Of a stretch of DNA of 64,000 nucleotides, positions 32,757 through 45,200 are shown in pieces. The DNA is from Schistosoma haematobium (lineage: Eukaryota; Platyhelminthes; Trematoda; Strigeidida; Schistosomatidae), in contig NC_067196.1 of the NCBI RefSeq assembly GCF_000699445.3, positions 92,041,364 through 92,105,363 of the forward strand. The letters run 5' to 3'. The notes below the pieces were generated by a model. That model searched no databases. It saw nothing but the letters and a program-made list of their open reading frames with translations, and was not told where the DNA came from. Numbering within the stretch: the first letter of the stretch is position 1; the number at the start of each line of letters is the position of its first letter. The translations under genes and the position numbers were made by a program.

Positions 32757-33815
32757 ACATATCATGTGATGACTACTGACTGGCTTCAAAATGGATTCCA
32801 TGGAGTTCGAGTTAGAAGCCGTGACCAGTGGATTTCATCCATGTGTGTTGTAATGCACTTACTCACTGAAGGCAATAATGGACAGTCGCGCAATACCGTG
32901 GATTAGTTGAAATTAGACGTTAAAACCATTGAATGCCGGCCGACTCAATGGTCTGCAGGTTAAGTGTTCGCACGTGAGACCGATGATGCTGGATTCGAAT
33001 CTCACTGCTGGTGAGTTCCGTACTATGACGAGACGACCGATTAACGCTTACAGGTTCTCAATGGTGGTCTGACATTCATCGATTCCTGATCTCAATCAAA
33101 AATATGACAACCTCCATAGCTCCACACTTAAAACTTTTCAACTGATCAAATTATTTACCATCATACAATAGTTATTCACCACTTTGATTTCAGTCAATAC
33201 TCTTAATATGTCATTCTCTTGATTTTAAAGAAGGTGGAAACCAAATGATTCTATGAGTAAACGACCACTCAACTCACTCGAAATTAGATGGCGAATGGTC
33301 ATAGTGTTCATCCATAGTTAGAGTGAGACTTTTTATGAATCGACAGCCAAATGATTTGTTTTCACGTCATTTTATATTTAGAAAAGTATCAATGTTTTGT
33401 AAAATGAGAAATTCACTGATTTTACTTCCGTGAATGTATGTAGGTGAAGGTCAGTTACATAAGCACATCATTGGAATGCGATAAGTTCTATTCTAATTAA
33501 GATTCATATTACGCCCACCATACAGCATACAGTAAAGAGAATACCATATTGTTTGAATAACGAGATGAAATGAATTGGTAGACAACAACAAATTATAATC
33601 AATGATGTTTCTGTAGACACTTGAGTTCAACAGAAATATGCTCATCAACTAAATGCTCAAATAATTTACACTGAGAATAGAAAATAGTAAATTTTACTTT
33701 GAAAATTGTATAGGAAGTAACAGAAATGATAGAAGTTGGTATTGTGTATCAGACAGAATTCGTAGTTCATCAAATCTTATTCTTACTTGCAAACTATTTG
33801 AAAGACAGTGGTGTT
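32757..33815 (+). repeat. Left arm of a ~1.05-kb direct duplication
   Basis: Nearly identical to 54843-55905 at a constant offset of 22086 bases. The first ~350 bp is a tRNA-SINE whose hammerhead is decayed (CUGGUGA, GAGA, ACGACCGA at ~33008-33040). The rest is unclassified sequence (GCTCCACACTTAAAAC, ATTACGCCCACCATACAGCA). Confidence 0.8.
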
Positions 33816-33894
33816 TGCATAAACTAATTGCTCTTTTATACTTGGTTTAAAAATTGCTGACCAGAAAATATCATTTACATCATACTAATTCAGC

Positions 33895-33906
33895 ATAGCG
33901 AATTAT
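33895..33906 (+). repeat. Target-site duplication, left copy
   Basis: ATAGCGAATTAT, identical to 37646-37657; it flanks the RTE insertion. Confidence 0.85.
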
Positions 33907-33965
33907 CCCGACCGTTGTTGCTACCTTGACGTGGTGGTCGGGCTTGCCTATCGTGATGAAGCAAC
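33907..33965 (+). ncRNA. HDV-like self-cleaving ribozyme fold at the RTE 5' end
   Basis: Pairings found by eye fit the nested double-pseudoknot order. P1 is 33907-33913 CCCGACC with 33936-33942 GGTCGGG (7 bp). P2 is 33917-33922 GTTGCT with 33960-33965 AGCAAC (6 bp). P3 is 33923-33925 ACC with 33933-33935 GGT, with a 7-nt L3. P1 begins at the first base after the target-site duplication, where a ribozyme that defines the 5' end should cut. P4 is unclear. The J4/2 strand reads GATGA, without the expected catalytic C, perhaps a C-to-T change. HDV-like ribozymes at 5' ends of R2, L1Tc and some RTE elements are established. Confidence 0.6.
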
Positions 33966-34240
33966 GGAGCTATACTGGCTGGAACAACCGTTCCTCAAGG
34001 TCCTACCATGTCAGACAGGTCGGTTGAAGAGCGGTAAGACTAAAAGCAACAAACCCAAGGTCCGAAGGCGAAGTCGTACTGCTGACTGTACAGAGGTGTG
34101 ACAGCAGTAAGGTGTTTCCTTCAGACAACCAGCATGACAGCGATGCTGCCTTCCCACAACGGGAGGGGTAGTAAAGGTCGACCCTAAAAATGCACACCTC
34201 ACCTTACCTCTCGGATTTCCGTCTCTGGCGGTAAGGCTCT

Positions 34241-35884
34241 TTGAAGAACGGAGCTAACACAAAAATTACCCATAAAAAGGTCGTGTGTGACCGGCTTCAA
34301 GCAGTTGTCTCTTGGGCACTGCGGTCACGCTCTCAGGTCACTGAGACCACCTCTAATCCAATTTCCTTTTCAGGTACCTTCAGAACAACCCTTCCGCGGT
34401 GTGGGCAATCGGGAAGTGATAACCGCCCTCATACCTCTAACAGCACTCGAGACCACTGTATTCATAATCAACCTTCCTCTTCAATTCCTATTATTCCTCC
34501 TACATCGACTTTCAACTCTAAACTTCCCCTTTCGGCTTCCTCCTCAAGTGTCACCAATTCTAGTGCTCAAAACACTGTCCCAGATCTACTGAAACCTCTC
34601 TCCAAACTACACATTGGAGCCTTCAACGTACGCACCCTATGTCAAATCGGTCAGCAGGCTTCCTTGGCTAAAACCCTAGAGTCTCTTTCCATTGATGTAT
34701 GCTGTGTCTCCGAAACACGCATACAGGATTCCAGTGTGGTCATTCACTTGACCTCACCTCGTCAAAACGGAGAGCCAACGAGATACACCCTACGTGTATC
34801 TGGTGACCCGATGGCCAATTCTCGTGGACTGGCAGGTGTAGGCATAGCACTAAACATGAGGGCGGAACAAGCACTGCTAGAGTGGATCCCCGTCAACAGT
34901 CTTCTATGTGCTGTTCGGCTAAACGGCTCCGTAAGAACTCGGAAGGATAGGGACACACGTCGTTGCCTTTTCGTCGTTTCTGCCTACGCTCCCACTGACT
35001 GCAGCTCAGATGATGTGAAAGATGAATTTTACAGAAAGCTTTCTGAACTTCTTCAGAAAGCTAAACGCTCAGACATAGTACTCATAGGGGGTGGTTTTAA
35101 TGCTCAGATAGGTAGCTTAAACCAAACAGAAAGGCATTTAGGTGGATATTTTAGCATTCCGGCACAGCGAACAGATAATGGTGATCGTCTGCTGCAACTG
35201 TGCTCAGACAATCGCTTATTTTTAGCAAACACAAATTTTAGGCATGAGGAGAGACATCGTCTAACATGGCGACCCCCTACACCAAACCAACAATGGACTC
35301 AAATAGACTATATTGCCATCAGTCATCGTTGGAGAGGGTCTGTAGAAGATTGTCGCTCATTCTGGAGTACCTGCTTGGACTCCGACCATGCCCTAATACG
35401 GGCACGCATTTGCTCGCGCCTCACTGAACGCAAAAAAGCCACATTAAAAAGACCCATTAGAACTGAGTTGAGTAACGAGAAAACCAAAAATAGGTTCCAA
35501 GAACAACTGAGTTCACACTTAGGTAGTTCTGAAGACGAGGCTGACCCAGATGTTGCTTGGAAAGACATACAAGCAGCTGTGGAAACAGCAGTGACATCTA
35601 TTAGCGACTTAAACCACAGAGTTACAAAGAACCAGTGGATTTCTTCAAAGTCTATCACACTGATGGATTCTCGCAAACTCGTTCCATCAGGTTCCGAACA
35701 TGATGAAGAGCGACAACACATCAGATCTAGGTTAAGAAAAAGTCTAAGAAACGACCGTGAGCAGTGGTGGGCAATGAAAGCAAAAGAGATGGAAAAGGCG
35801 GCGACTATAGGGAACACAAGACAGCTTTACAGACTAATAAAAGAAACTGGAATTAATAAGTCAAGTGTAAGTGAGATAATCTGA
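34241..35884 (+). pseudogene. RTE endonuclease (APE-type) half
   Basis: A 547-residue open frame. A low-complexity N-terminus is followed by the endonuclease from about residue 124: IGAFNVRTLCQIGQQASLA, IDVCCVSETRIQDSS (catalytic Glu), VVSAYAPTDCSSDDVK, then IVLIGGGFNAQIG, WTQIDYIAISHRW and LDSDHALIRA (SDH motif). The GDxN motif has become GGFN, losing the catalytic Asp. The frame continues through the linker (WWAMKAKEMEKAATIGNTRQ) and stops at SSVSEII, where roughly 50-60 residues present in the sister element at 63 kb are missing. Confidence 0.85.
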
Positions 35885-37434
35885 AGCGAGGAAGGGCAAC
35901 TGGTCCAGATGGACTGGCTCCAGAAGTCTTTAAGGATAGTGGTCCAATTTTAGCGACTAGGTTGACTAATATTTTAGCTAAGATCTGGGAGTTAGACGTT
36001 ATCCCATCTAACTGGTCACAATCACTTATCGTCCCAATATATAAGAAAGGGTCAAAATCATCCTGTGACAACCACAGAGGGATTAGTTTAACTAATATAA
36101 TATCTAAAATACTAGCCTCGATAATTATCAGACGCCTAACTAAGACTCGTGAACTGCAAACACGAGAGAACCAAGCTGGCTTTAGACCTGGTCGTGGCTG
36201 CATCGACCACATATTCACCATTCGTCAGATTCTAGAACACAGGCATACTTATCGGCGTCCGACAATGGTGGTCTTTCTTGACTTAAAAGCAGCATTTGAC
36301 TCTGTAGACCGCGAGATTCTGTGGCAGTGTCTGTCATTGAAAGGCGTACCACAGAAGTACGTAAACCTTGTAAAGGCTCTTTACTCGAACACTACTAGTC
36401 GAGTCAAAACTTATGGCGAACTGTCATCTACTTTTGCAACCTCAAGTAGTGTCCGTCAAGAATGTCCACTTTCCCCATTTTTGTTTAACTTCATCATAGA
36501 CCTACTGATGGAAATAACTTTCTCGTCGACTGAGTTCTCGGGTATTGATCTCCATCCAGGAGGTCCACTTATCGACTTAGAATACGCAGATGACATAGTC
36601 CTGTTTGGTGAAGACTCCGACAAAATGCAGAGTCTTCTGGTAGCACTAAGCAACAATGCCAGAATGTTTAGAATGCGCTTCTCTCCCTCTGAATGCAAGT
36701 TGTTGCTTCAGGACTGGTCTGCGTCAACACCTGAACTAAGGATAGGGAGTGAAGTAGTCGAACGCGTTGACAACTTCACTTATCTTGGAAGTCTGATCAG
36801 CCCTAATGCGTTGGTGTCTGGCGAAATCTCAGCACGGATTCGAAAAGCTCGCTTGGCTTTTGCCAACTTACGTCACCTGTGGCGAAGGCGAGATATCCGT
36901 CTATCAATAAAAGGACGAGTATACTGCGCGGCAGTCCGTTCTGTTCTACTTTACGGCAGCGAAACATGGCCATTAAGAGTAGAAGACTCTCGTAAACTAC
37001 CAGTATTTGACCACAGATGTCCTATAAATATTGCTGGCGTCTGCTGGGATCACCGGGTAAGTAATAGTGGGGTTAGATGCAGGGTATTAGGAAATGATGA
37101 TGATAAATCAGCTGATGAAGTTGTGAACCTTCATCGACTGAGATGTTTGGGCCACGTGTTACGTATGCCTGAACACCGGTTACCACGACATGCAATGCTA
37201 TGCGGTATTGGAGATGGTTGGAAGAAAGTTAGGGGCGGCCAAACCAAAACGTGGCATCAGTGCTTGAAATCACTAACTTCTAGTCTGAGCCATGTTGGTA
37301 GATGCAGACTACTTGGTTGGGGTCCGCGTGACTATCGTAACCAATGGTTGGAGACTCTTAGTGACATGGCTCAGAATCGATCACAATGGCGTAGGTGTAT
37401 ACACGCCCTGTCTTCCCTTAAATTAAGAGATTAA
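35885..37434 (+). pseudogene. RTE reverse transcriptase half
   Basis: The open frame starts as RGRATGPDGLAPEVF just after the upstream stop; the first ATG is at 35962. RT motifs: QSLIVPIYKKGSKSSCDNHR (motif 0/1), NQAGFRPGRGCIDHIF, VFLDLKAAFDSVDREIL (motif A), SSVRQECPLSPFLFNFIIDL (motif B, with Glu where Gly is usual) and LEYADDIVLFGEDSD (YADD). The C-terminal half contains a VLRMPEHRLPRHAM segment and GRCRLLGWGPRDYRNQWLET, ending KLRD. RT catalytic Asp residues are intact; the link to the endonuclease is lost by the deletion at ~35.88 kb. Confidence 0.85.
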
Positions 37435-37645
37435 AATCGCTTCATATCTTTCTTTCTACGAACTAATTCTTTCTTCCTGTATTATATCCTTATTGCAAAC
37501 TTTCTCTTATATATCACCACCTCTGAATTCACTACTCCTAAGAATTCGGTGTTCATCTTGTTGTGGTAATGAGGTATGGCAACTTGGACCTATGCATATA
37601 TGTGCCTGTTCCTACGTTGTAGCTGACTGACTGACTGACTGACTT

Positions 37646-37657
37646 ATAGCGAATTAT
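37646..37657 (+). repeat. Target-site duplication, right copy
   Basis: ATAGCGAATTAT, matching 33895-33906. Confidence 0.85.
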
Positions 37658-38610
37658 GCATCATCATTTTGAAGAATTATGAATCCACTTCGTGAATGTC
37701 GAAATTCTTTGGAAGTCACGAGGCCTATGTCCCAAATGTTACTTTAATGAGAAGACACAACATGGCAGTTCTCGAATTAAGTGAGTCACATTGAATGTAT
37801 ACTGTGCAGAAGAAAACTAAACTCGAGAAATCCGCTGTTGTACTCTGGTGATGAGAGAAGAAGTGAATAATACGTTCAGCTCTGTCATTACTGACCCTTG
37901 TGTATTCGCCGGTACACTAATATATTTTTGCATTCACTGATATGCATTATATGTTATCTTAGTGAATGGAATCATGTCATCGATATATAGTTTTTATTAC
38001 TGAACATGACATCTCTTCATACTCAATGGAATTCAATGAATACTGAATAAAATAATTTATAAACTTGAAATGTTTATTAAACCTGATCATCATATGAAAA
38101 ATATCAAGTTTCAATCGACATTAATGTGGACTTATCCTATGAGGAGAAATTGACAATGATTCTATGAGGTTAGTTCACTATTCGAATCCACAGGATTTCC
38201 ATGGATATCAATGACTGATCTAACACTCAGGTAAACTCTTATCAAGCCTTAGTGAGTAAGTTATATGATTACATAAGCCTTCTACTACTTACACTGATGA
38301 TAGTACTAATAAGAAGAACCAATAGTCATGTGATAACAGACCACAAATTAGTGGTACAATTTCATATACAAATGAAGATAATTCTAATGCTGATCAACCG
38401 TTCATTCAACTACATATTGTGATACACGAGAATGTAAAATGTTATTTATTGTCGACAACATTTTGAAGTGCATAATTTACCTTCACAATACGAAGAATTA
38501 CTCTTTGCAAATGTAATCAAAACATAAATAGTCTTGGTTTCTTTCACTGAAATTACTATTCGTTTACGAAAGTGTAGACTGTTATTCATTCATCAATAAT
38601 TAATTCATTA
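37658..38610. other. Intergenic sequence
   Basis: No gene or known repeat family visible. Confidence 0.45.
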
Positions 38611-38614
38611 TCGC

Positions 38615-38830
38615 AGTTGATTGACCACTGGGTGGTGATCAATGTCATGTGTGTCAAGTCCTTATTATTGGTGCAGGTCGAATGCTATTGACTATGCTGC
38701 CATGTGGCCACCAGTCGAATGTCGACTACCTCCAACCACCATCTAGTCTCACAATAGTGCACACAGTGTCGAGCCACCAAGATTTATGGTCCAAGGTTTC
38801 CTGTCGAATACCTCCAATCACAATCTAACT
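38615..38830 (+). repeat. Short repeat family 3, ribozyme part deleted
   Basis: The body (ACTGGGTGGTGATCAATGTC, TGTCAAGTCCTTATTATTGG, ATGTGGCCACCAG) matches 31320-31410, and the tail CGACTACCTCCAACCACCA follows directly. The CUGACGA..GAAA core is gone. A second tail-like segment (GGTTTCCTGTCGAATACCTCC) at 38794 suggests a former tandem dimer. Confidence 0.6.
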
Positions 38831-39190
38831 AATTAATTGACTAAATATATTTAGAAATATATATATATAGAAACAATGCATCATTGACAATCAGTTCATA
38901 GATGATTATTAAAAGCAACAGAATGTTTGTTCGTGAATATATGAGCACACATTTTGAAGCAAAAGTTCACTAATCACTTAGTGAAGTAAAGTAATACTAG
39001 TGATATCCAAAAATGGTTATCATCAATAAGGGTGAAGAATTTTAACCAACAGTGGAAAAGTGTCAGCTTATGTGCGTCAATAGCTAGCTAGAAGAATATC
39101 GCTTAACGATGTGTTCATCTACCAACATGATGATTGGTTAACAGTGGTCGTATGGATTTATGAATTTTGATCGTCTAACTGATCACACTT
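38831..39190. other. Intergenic sequence upstream of the PLXDC-like gene
   Basis: A short (AT)n at 38858-38872; nothing else recognised. Confidence 0.45.
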
Positions 39191-39198
39191 TGAACCAT

Positions 39199-39240
39199 CC
39201 AATTAGGAAGAACCAAACTAACACTTTAAAATCTATATAA
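39199..39240 (+). promoter_or_regulatory. Core promoter of the PLXDC-like gene (CCAAT and TATA)
   Basis: TATATAA at 39234-39240 lies about 43 bp before the start codon, placing transcription start near 39265-39270 with a very short 5' UTR. CCAAT is at 39199-39203. Confidence 0.5.
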
Positions 39241-39282
39241 ACTCAACAAGATCTAACAACAACTATTATCGTTTTGGACAAT

Positions 39283-42200
39283 ATGATGAGGTGAGCGTTG
39301 ACTGTACAGTTGAGACAAATGAGCGTGTTATATGAATTTCAATGTGATCTAATGAGATAACATTGTTTTGTTCATCTGAACTATTTCAGATATACTTTTT
39401 CATCTGGCCGGTTCATACTGCTCAGTTCCGTCATCGTAATAATTTCAACATTTTTTGATTGTCATGAAATTTGTGAGAATCGTGGACTATTGGAATATAG
39501 CAAATTAATTTTTGGAGACGACTCACATGAATACGTAAGTAATCAGTCAGGTTCTAATACACATATTCAGTCTCACTATTATTACTATTTCCGGACAATC
39601 CGCCGTAATCAGCCTTCTCCAGTTGTAGATGAAAAGTTTGTAAATGTGGCTGCTGACGAGGTGAGTTGACCTCAGTTTGTAATGAAGGTATTAATTCATA
39701 TGTTTGTATATTTTCAGGAAATCCCTCTGAAATTCCCGTTTAAATTCTATGGCACAGACATCAGTGAACTAAAGATGTACACTTATGGTAAGAGAATGAT
39801 TTTCTTCGAACAAAAACTGTTACTGAGTTTTGCTTGTTCACACGGTTCATACAATTCATTTTAGTCTCCAGTTTATTTCAAAGTGTTTCCTTCATTCACT
39901 GCAGATTGTCAAACAAATTACATATTTTCATTCAATAAACACAGGTACAATAGAAGTGAAAGGAAAAAATGGATCAGGAACGATTTACACTGAATTACAA
40001 AAGGGTGGGGTGTCTGAATATCAGATTTCGAATAAGAGTGAGTTATTTAATCATCCATTGATATTTTGTCTTGTTGTTTATTTCTCACTTTCTTTTTTGC
40101 GTAAATGTTTCATTACTTAACTTGGTTATTTCATGAAAACTCAGCAGTACACAGTGATTATTTTGTTTCTGTGATTCGGTAGCCTAAAATGTGTTCACAG
40201 CACGTAATACCGTGCAATGGAAACGTGGTATAAAACAGTGATTTACTTTCGAAATAGGCACAAATTCATTGAGCATAGATAACAGATCTAATGATGCAGT
40301 CACTCAAGTGAAAACCAACTGCTCTACTGTCTGTTCAAACTACCACAAAACAAACATCTCACCACTATGACACTTTGTGGTAGATTCAATGAATTGAATC
40401 TAACTACAGCTACAACAATAAGCAATGTTGTGTGGGAAATCAGTTTGCATTATTGAAGCACGTGAACTGTCATGTTATGTGCGATGTCCTCTAAATCTTT
40501 TCTGTCACTTACTTAGTTCTTAAACGTTTAGTGTCTCTCGTCACATTTTCTTGATTATCATATTCGTATGATCATGAAGTTAGAACTCATGCGCTTTCTT
40601 AAACGTCTAGTCAACGAACAACCATTGACAACCTGCTAGTACAACATGATTGATTCGAACCAGAACACATAGAACATAAAAATGAACTTAATTCACTCGC
40701 TCAGTTATCAGGATTAACAACATTGGAGTAGCATCTCCGCATAATAGCTAGGTAAATAGAGGAAACACTGATTCATTGGAATAACAGGATCTCAGAAAAT
40801 TATTTCGTATGTGCATTGTCGGTAGGATATCAACGGTATCTTAGTTAAGCAAAATGTGTAAGAACCGACGTTTTAGGAGTAAAATATTCTTCTTAGTTGT
40901 TAGCACTGAAATGTTCATCTCGTCGTTGAAATAATAATAATAATGACAAAGATCCTTCAAACTCCCATTTACTTGAATCGGTTTATTTAAATGTTGAAAA
41001 GAAGATGATAGCTGGTGTCCAAACTCATTCTGTGTTGAAATGCATGTTTTTTTAAAAGGGGCAGGTATTCAGAATGCAGATACATAAACACAACTTCTTT
41101 TTCCTTTCATTATTTCAGAGGAATTATTAGCTGTCCGAATGATTTTGCACCGAAACGTTGATGGTAAAAGTATGTATCCATTAAATGATTGTTTGAACAC
41201 ATGTGACATATTAACACTTACACCATCATTCCTTGTAATTACTCTTACGTTCTCCATTCGGCACGAGTAACTGAATTCTTTTCAAAAATTGACTGAAGTA
41301 ATAAAGCGTGAACATTCTGAAAAATTAGACGGAAACTGTATATGGAATCCACGGATTGTTTGAACACATTGATTGAGACATAAAGAACAGTTGAAATCAG
41401 CACGAACATACTAGATTTGACGAGTAATAGATAGATTATTGTGGATAAATCAGGTCACAGACTCATTCCACTTGTGGACAGACGAATACAGAGATTCATC
41501 TTCGTCGACATGCTTTAAGGAAACATGATGAGAAGTCCGTTTATAAAAATAGGTACATCTGTGTGCATTGCAAAGCCATTTCTGTGAACATCACATTCAT
41601 TTAAACATTTACTCATTACACAGTCATTCTTATATATTATTCTTTCAAATTATGAGATTGTTAAGACGATATATATAAGGCTATTCAATTCTCATCTTTA
41701 ACAAATATTGTGATCAGAGTCATCTGATCGACTGATTTACCAATGTGTTACACAAACAATTAAATTGCCAAGTTCTCTTTGTAAACAAACAGTCCACGGC
41801 TCACGTCATGTGTACTTGAAGTCGATTGTTTCATGAGTAATTACAGATAATATTGCGTCAATGCGAATATATATCCACAAGTATCAGATCTAATTAGAAG
41901 CTTGAAGATTTATTGTTTCAATATGAAAATAAGCGTGTAGCATACCCTCGACAAATAAGCATCTGACATTCATCTTGAAAGATGCATTCTTGTTTCATTT
42001 ACATAATCCTCTTACTTACTTATTTACGTACACCTGTTACTCCTCGTGGAGAGCACAGGTCGCTCACCAGCACACTCCATCTAACCCTGTCGTCAGCAAT
42101 CCTTTCCACTTCTTTCCAGTTGTTATTCATCCTTTTCATATGTGCTTATATTTCACAACGTAATGTGTTCTTTGGACGTCCTCTCTTCCACTTCCCTTCT

Positions 42201-45200
42201 GGATTCCAAGTTAAGGCTTGCCTCATGATGCAGTTTGATGATTCACGTAATGTATATTCTATCCATTTCCATCGTCGTTTCCTAACTTCCTCTTCAGCTG
42301 GAAGCTTGTTTGTTCTCTACCACAGAAGACTGTTTCTGACGGTATTCGGCCAATGGATGTTGAGTATCCTGCGTAGACAACTATTTATAATTACTTCCAC
42401 TTTCTTGATGATAGTTGTAGTAGTTCTCGAAGTTTCAGCTGCGTACAGTAGAACTGCCTTGACGTTCGTATTGAAGATTGTGAATTTGATATTAACTGAT
42501 GGACAGTTGTTTTGAGTTCCATATGTTGTTCAATTGGAGGAATTCTGTTCTTGCTTGACCAATCCTCGCCTTTACGTCTGCATCTGACCCTTCTTGTTCA
42601 TCGATGATGCTTCTCAGGTACATGAAAGATCCCACATCTTAGAGAGATTCTTCACGAAGTATGATTGAGTGGGTGTCCTCGGTGTCGCATTTGACGATGT
42701 TGGATTTTTCCTTGTGTATGCTGAGATCTACTGATGCCGAGACTGCCGCTAAACTGGCTGTCTTTATCTGCATTTGTTCGTGTGTATGCGATAGGAGTTC
42801 TAGGTGGTCTGCGAAGTCCAAATCGTCTAATTTATTCTGAGCTGTCCATCCCATGCCCTGTTTTCCCTCAGATGTTGAGGTCTTCATAATCCAGTCGACC
42901 ACCAGAAGAATGAGGAAGGGGGAGAGTGAACAGCCTTGTCTGACTCCGGTCCCTACTTGGAATGCATCTGTCAGCTGTCCTCCATGCACCAATTTGCACT
43001 GTAGTCCGTCTGGTGAGTTCCGGATAATGTTGATAATCTTCTCAGGAACTCAAGAGTGTCAACGAAGTTTCCATAAAGTCCTCTTATCCACACTATCAAA
43101 TGCTTTTTCATAATCAATGAAGTTGATGTACAGTGTCGAGTTCCACTCAACTGATTGTTCGACGATAATCCGTAGTGTCTCAATTTGGTCTGTGCACGAC
43201 TGATCCTTACGGAATCCAGCTTGTTGACCTCGAAGTTGGGCGTCTACTGCGTCTTTCATCCTGTTCAGCAACACTCTGTTATAGACTTTCTCTGGTACTG
43301 ACAGTAGTGTGATGCATATGTAGTCCTCACATTTGCTCACATCTCCTTTCTTTCGTATCTTGATGAGTTACCTTTCTTTTCAGTCCGTTGGTATTTCGTC
43401 GTCCACCCAATTCTTCTTCAATAGAAGTTGGAGCATATTCTCAGTTACTTCAATATATGACTTCAATTTTTCAACTGGTATATTGTCAGGTCCTGCTGCT
43501 TTCCCGCTTTTGATTTGTCTGATAGCCATTCTGGTTTCTTCGATTGTTCGTGGAGTGACATCTATAGGTAGGTCTGTGTGTGCTGTTTTGATGTCCGTTG
43601 GATTCGTTGGAGCCGGCCTATTCAGGAGTTTCTCAAAGTACTCTACCAATCTGTTCCGCTGTTGTTGAATTTCAGTGATTGACTTGCCTTCTTTGTCTCT
43701 GGCCGGTCTCTGTAGTTAAGTATATTTCCCTGCTAGTTTCTTCGTTGTAGCGAATAGTTGTTTCATATTTCCTTCTCTTGCAGCTCTCTCCCCTGTCGTT
43801 GCTAGTTCTTCCTAGTATTTCTACTTGTCGGCTTTAATGCTCTTCTTCACTTGCTTGTTTGCTTCTGTGTACTCAACTTGTGTCTTGACTATCTCTGCTC
43901 GTGTTCGGCTGTTATTAGTTGCTGTGTTCTTGTTCTTCCTTCCTTCAATCTTGTCCAGTGTTTCAATAGAGATCCATTCTCTATAATGATGCTTGTTGCC
44001 GTCTCCTGACACCTCTTAACACGTTGACGCTAGTGCTTCTTTGATACTTTTCCAGTTGTCCACCATAGTAGTTTCTTCTTCCTTCAGTAGATCCTGTAGG
44101 GCAAGGAAACTGTTGTTCAGAGCTAGTTTGAATTCGTTGAATTTGTCAGTATCTCGAAGGAAGGCCGTATCATACTTTTTTAGTGCTATTTGTCCAGTTC
44201 TCCGGTTCTCCAGTTCTTCTTTAGCTTCAGGTTTAAATTGGCTACAACTAGGTAGTGTGGTGATCTGAAGTTCTGTCATATCCTCTCCTGCTTCTCACAT
44301 CTTCCATTGTCCTTCGTTTTTTTGTTGACGCGAATATGTTATAACGTAAAAATAATGCTGCGGATTAAGGGGTAGCGAATTGATCGGACCAAAGACGCGC
44401 AAACACGTAGAACAGCCTAGGGTTCTGATTGCTCCCGCTTCCCTGTCTAGCCCAGCCAACTGAGTCCAGAACATAAGTCTCAGACTTGGATATATGAATC
44501 ATTATATTTCAAACATACTTTGTTTATATACCAATCAAGCAGACCACAACGTACCATAAAATAGAAAATAACATTGTACAATATTGGCCAACAGGAAAAT
44601 GACACGTTAAATAAATATTGGCCAATAAAATGATACGATTTCATGTCCAAGGATAACATTAGGCTTAACAGGATAATTTTTGGGATATTTTCCTGAATAT
44701 TCCAACGATCTGGTTCTCTGTGGTGTGGTGCTGTGAGATCCATGAAGCTTTGTGTATACAATTGTGTGGAAATATTGTGCCTCCTATGACCAATTTGTTG
44801 AATGCACACAGATTTACAAATCTCTCCCCATTTTCGTTTCTCTCTCCCAGTCAATCCATGTCGTCTCACGATATCTTCATATCGGGTGTTGTCTATTCCG
44901 ACTTTCGCGTTTAGATCTCCCATTAGGATGATGAGGTTTTGTCTTGAGCACTTCGCTATGATTGATTGCAGCTTATCATAGAACTGATCTTTATCGTAGT
45001 CGTTGCTATCATCGGTGGGTGCATATGATTGAAAAGCATACATCGTGATCCCGTTCTTATCTGTGTTGAACGATGCTTTGGTGATTCTGGATCCGTGAGA
45101 TTCCCGTCCTACAAGTGCATTTCGTGCTTCTTTGGACAGCATTAGAGCAACTCCCTGAGAGTGTGAAGCATTTTCCTCTTCGTGACTAGATTTGCTCCAA

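Larger units (their letters stand above)
33907..37645 (+). mobile_element. RTE-clade retrotransposon (SR3/Perere-3-like), inserted with 12-bp TSD
   Basis: About 3.74 kb. It has a 5' UTR with an HDV-ribozyme-like fold, one endonuclease/RT coding region now split in two frames, and a 3' UTR ending in (TGAC)n. It begins directly after the left target-site duplication and ends directly before the right one. Both ends are present, but the coding region has an internal deletion at ~35.88 kb and a lost endonuclease catalytic residue, so it is not autonomous. Confidence 0.85.

Noticed and set aside
35323..35817. 164-residue minus-strand frame
   Set aside because: Antisense shadow of the RTE endonuclease frame.
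41982..42515. 177-residue plus-strand frame with hydrophobic stretches
   Set aside because: Antisense to the SR2-like C-terminal region; the same frame appears inverted at 53704-54099.
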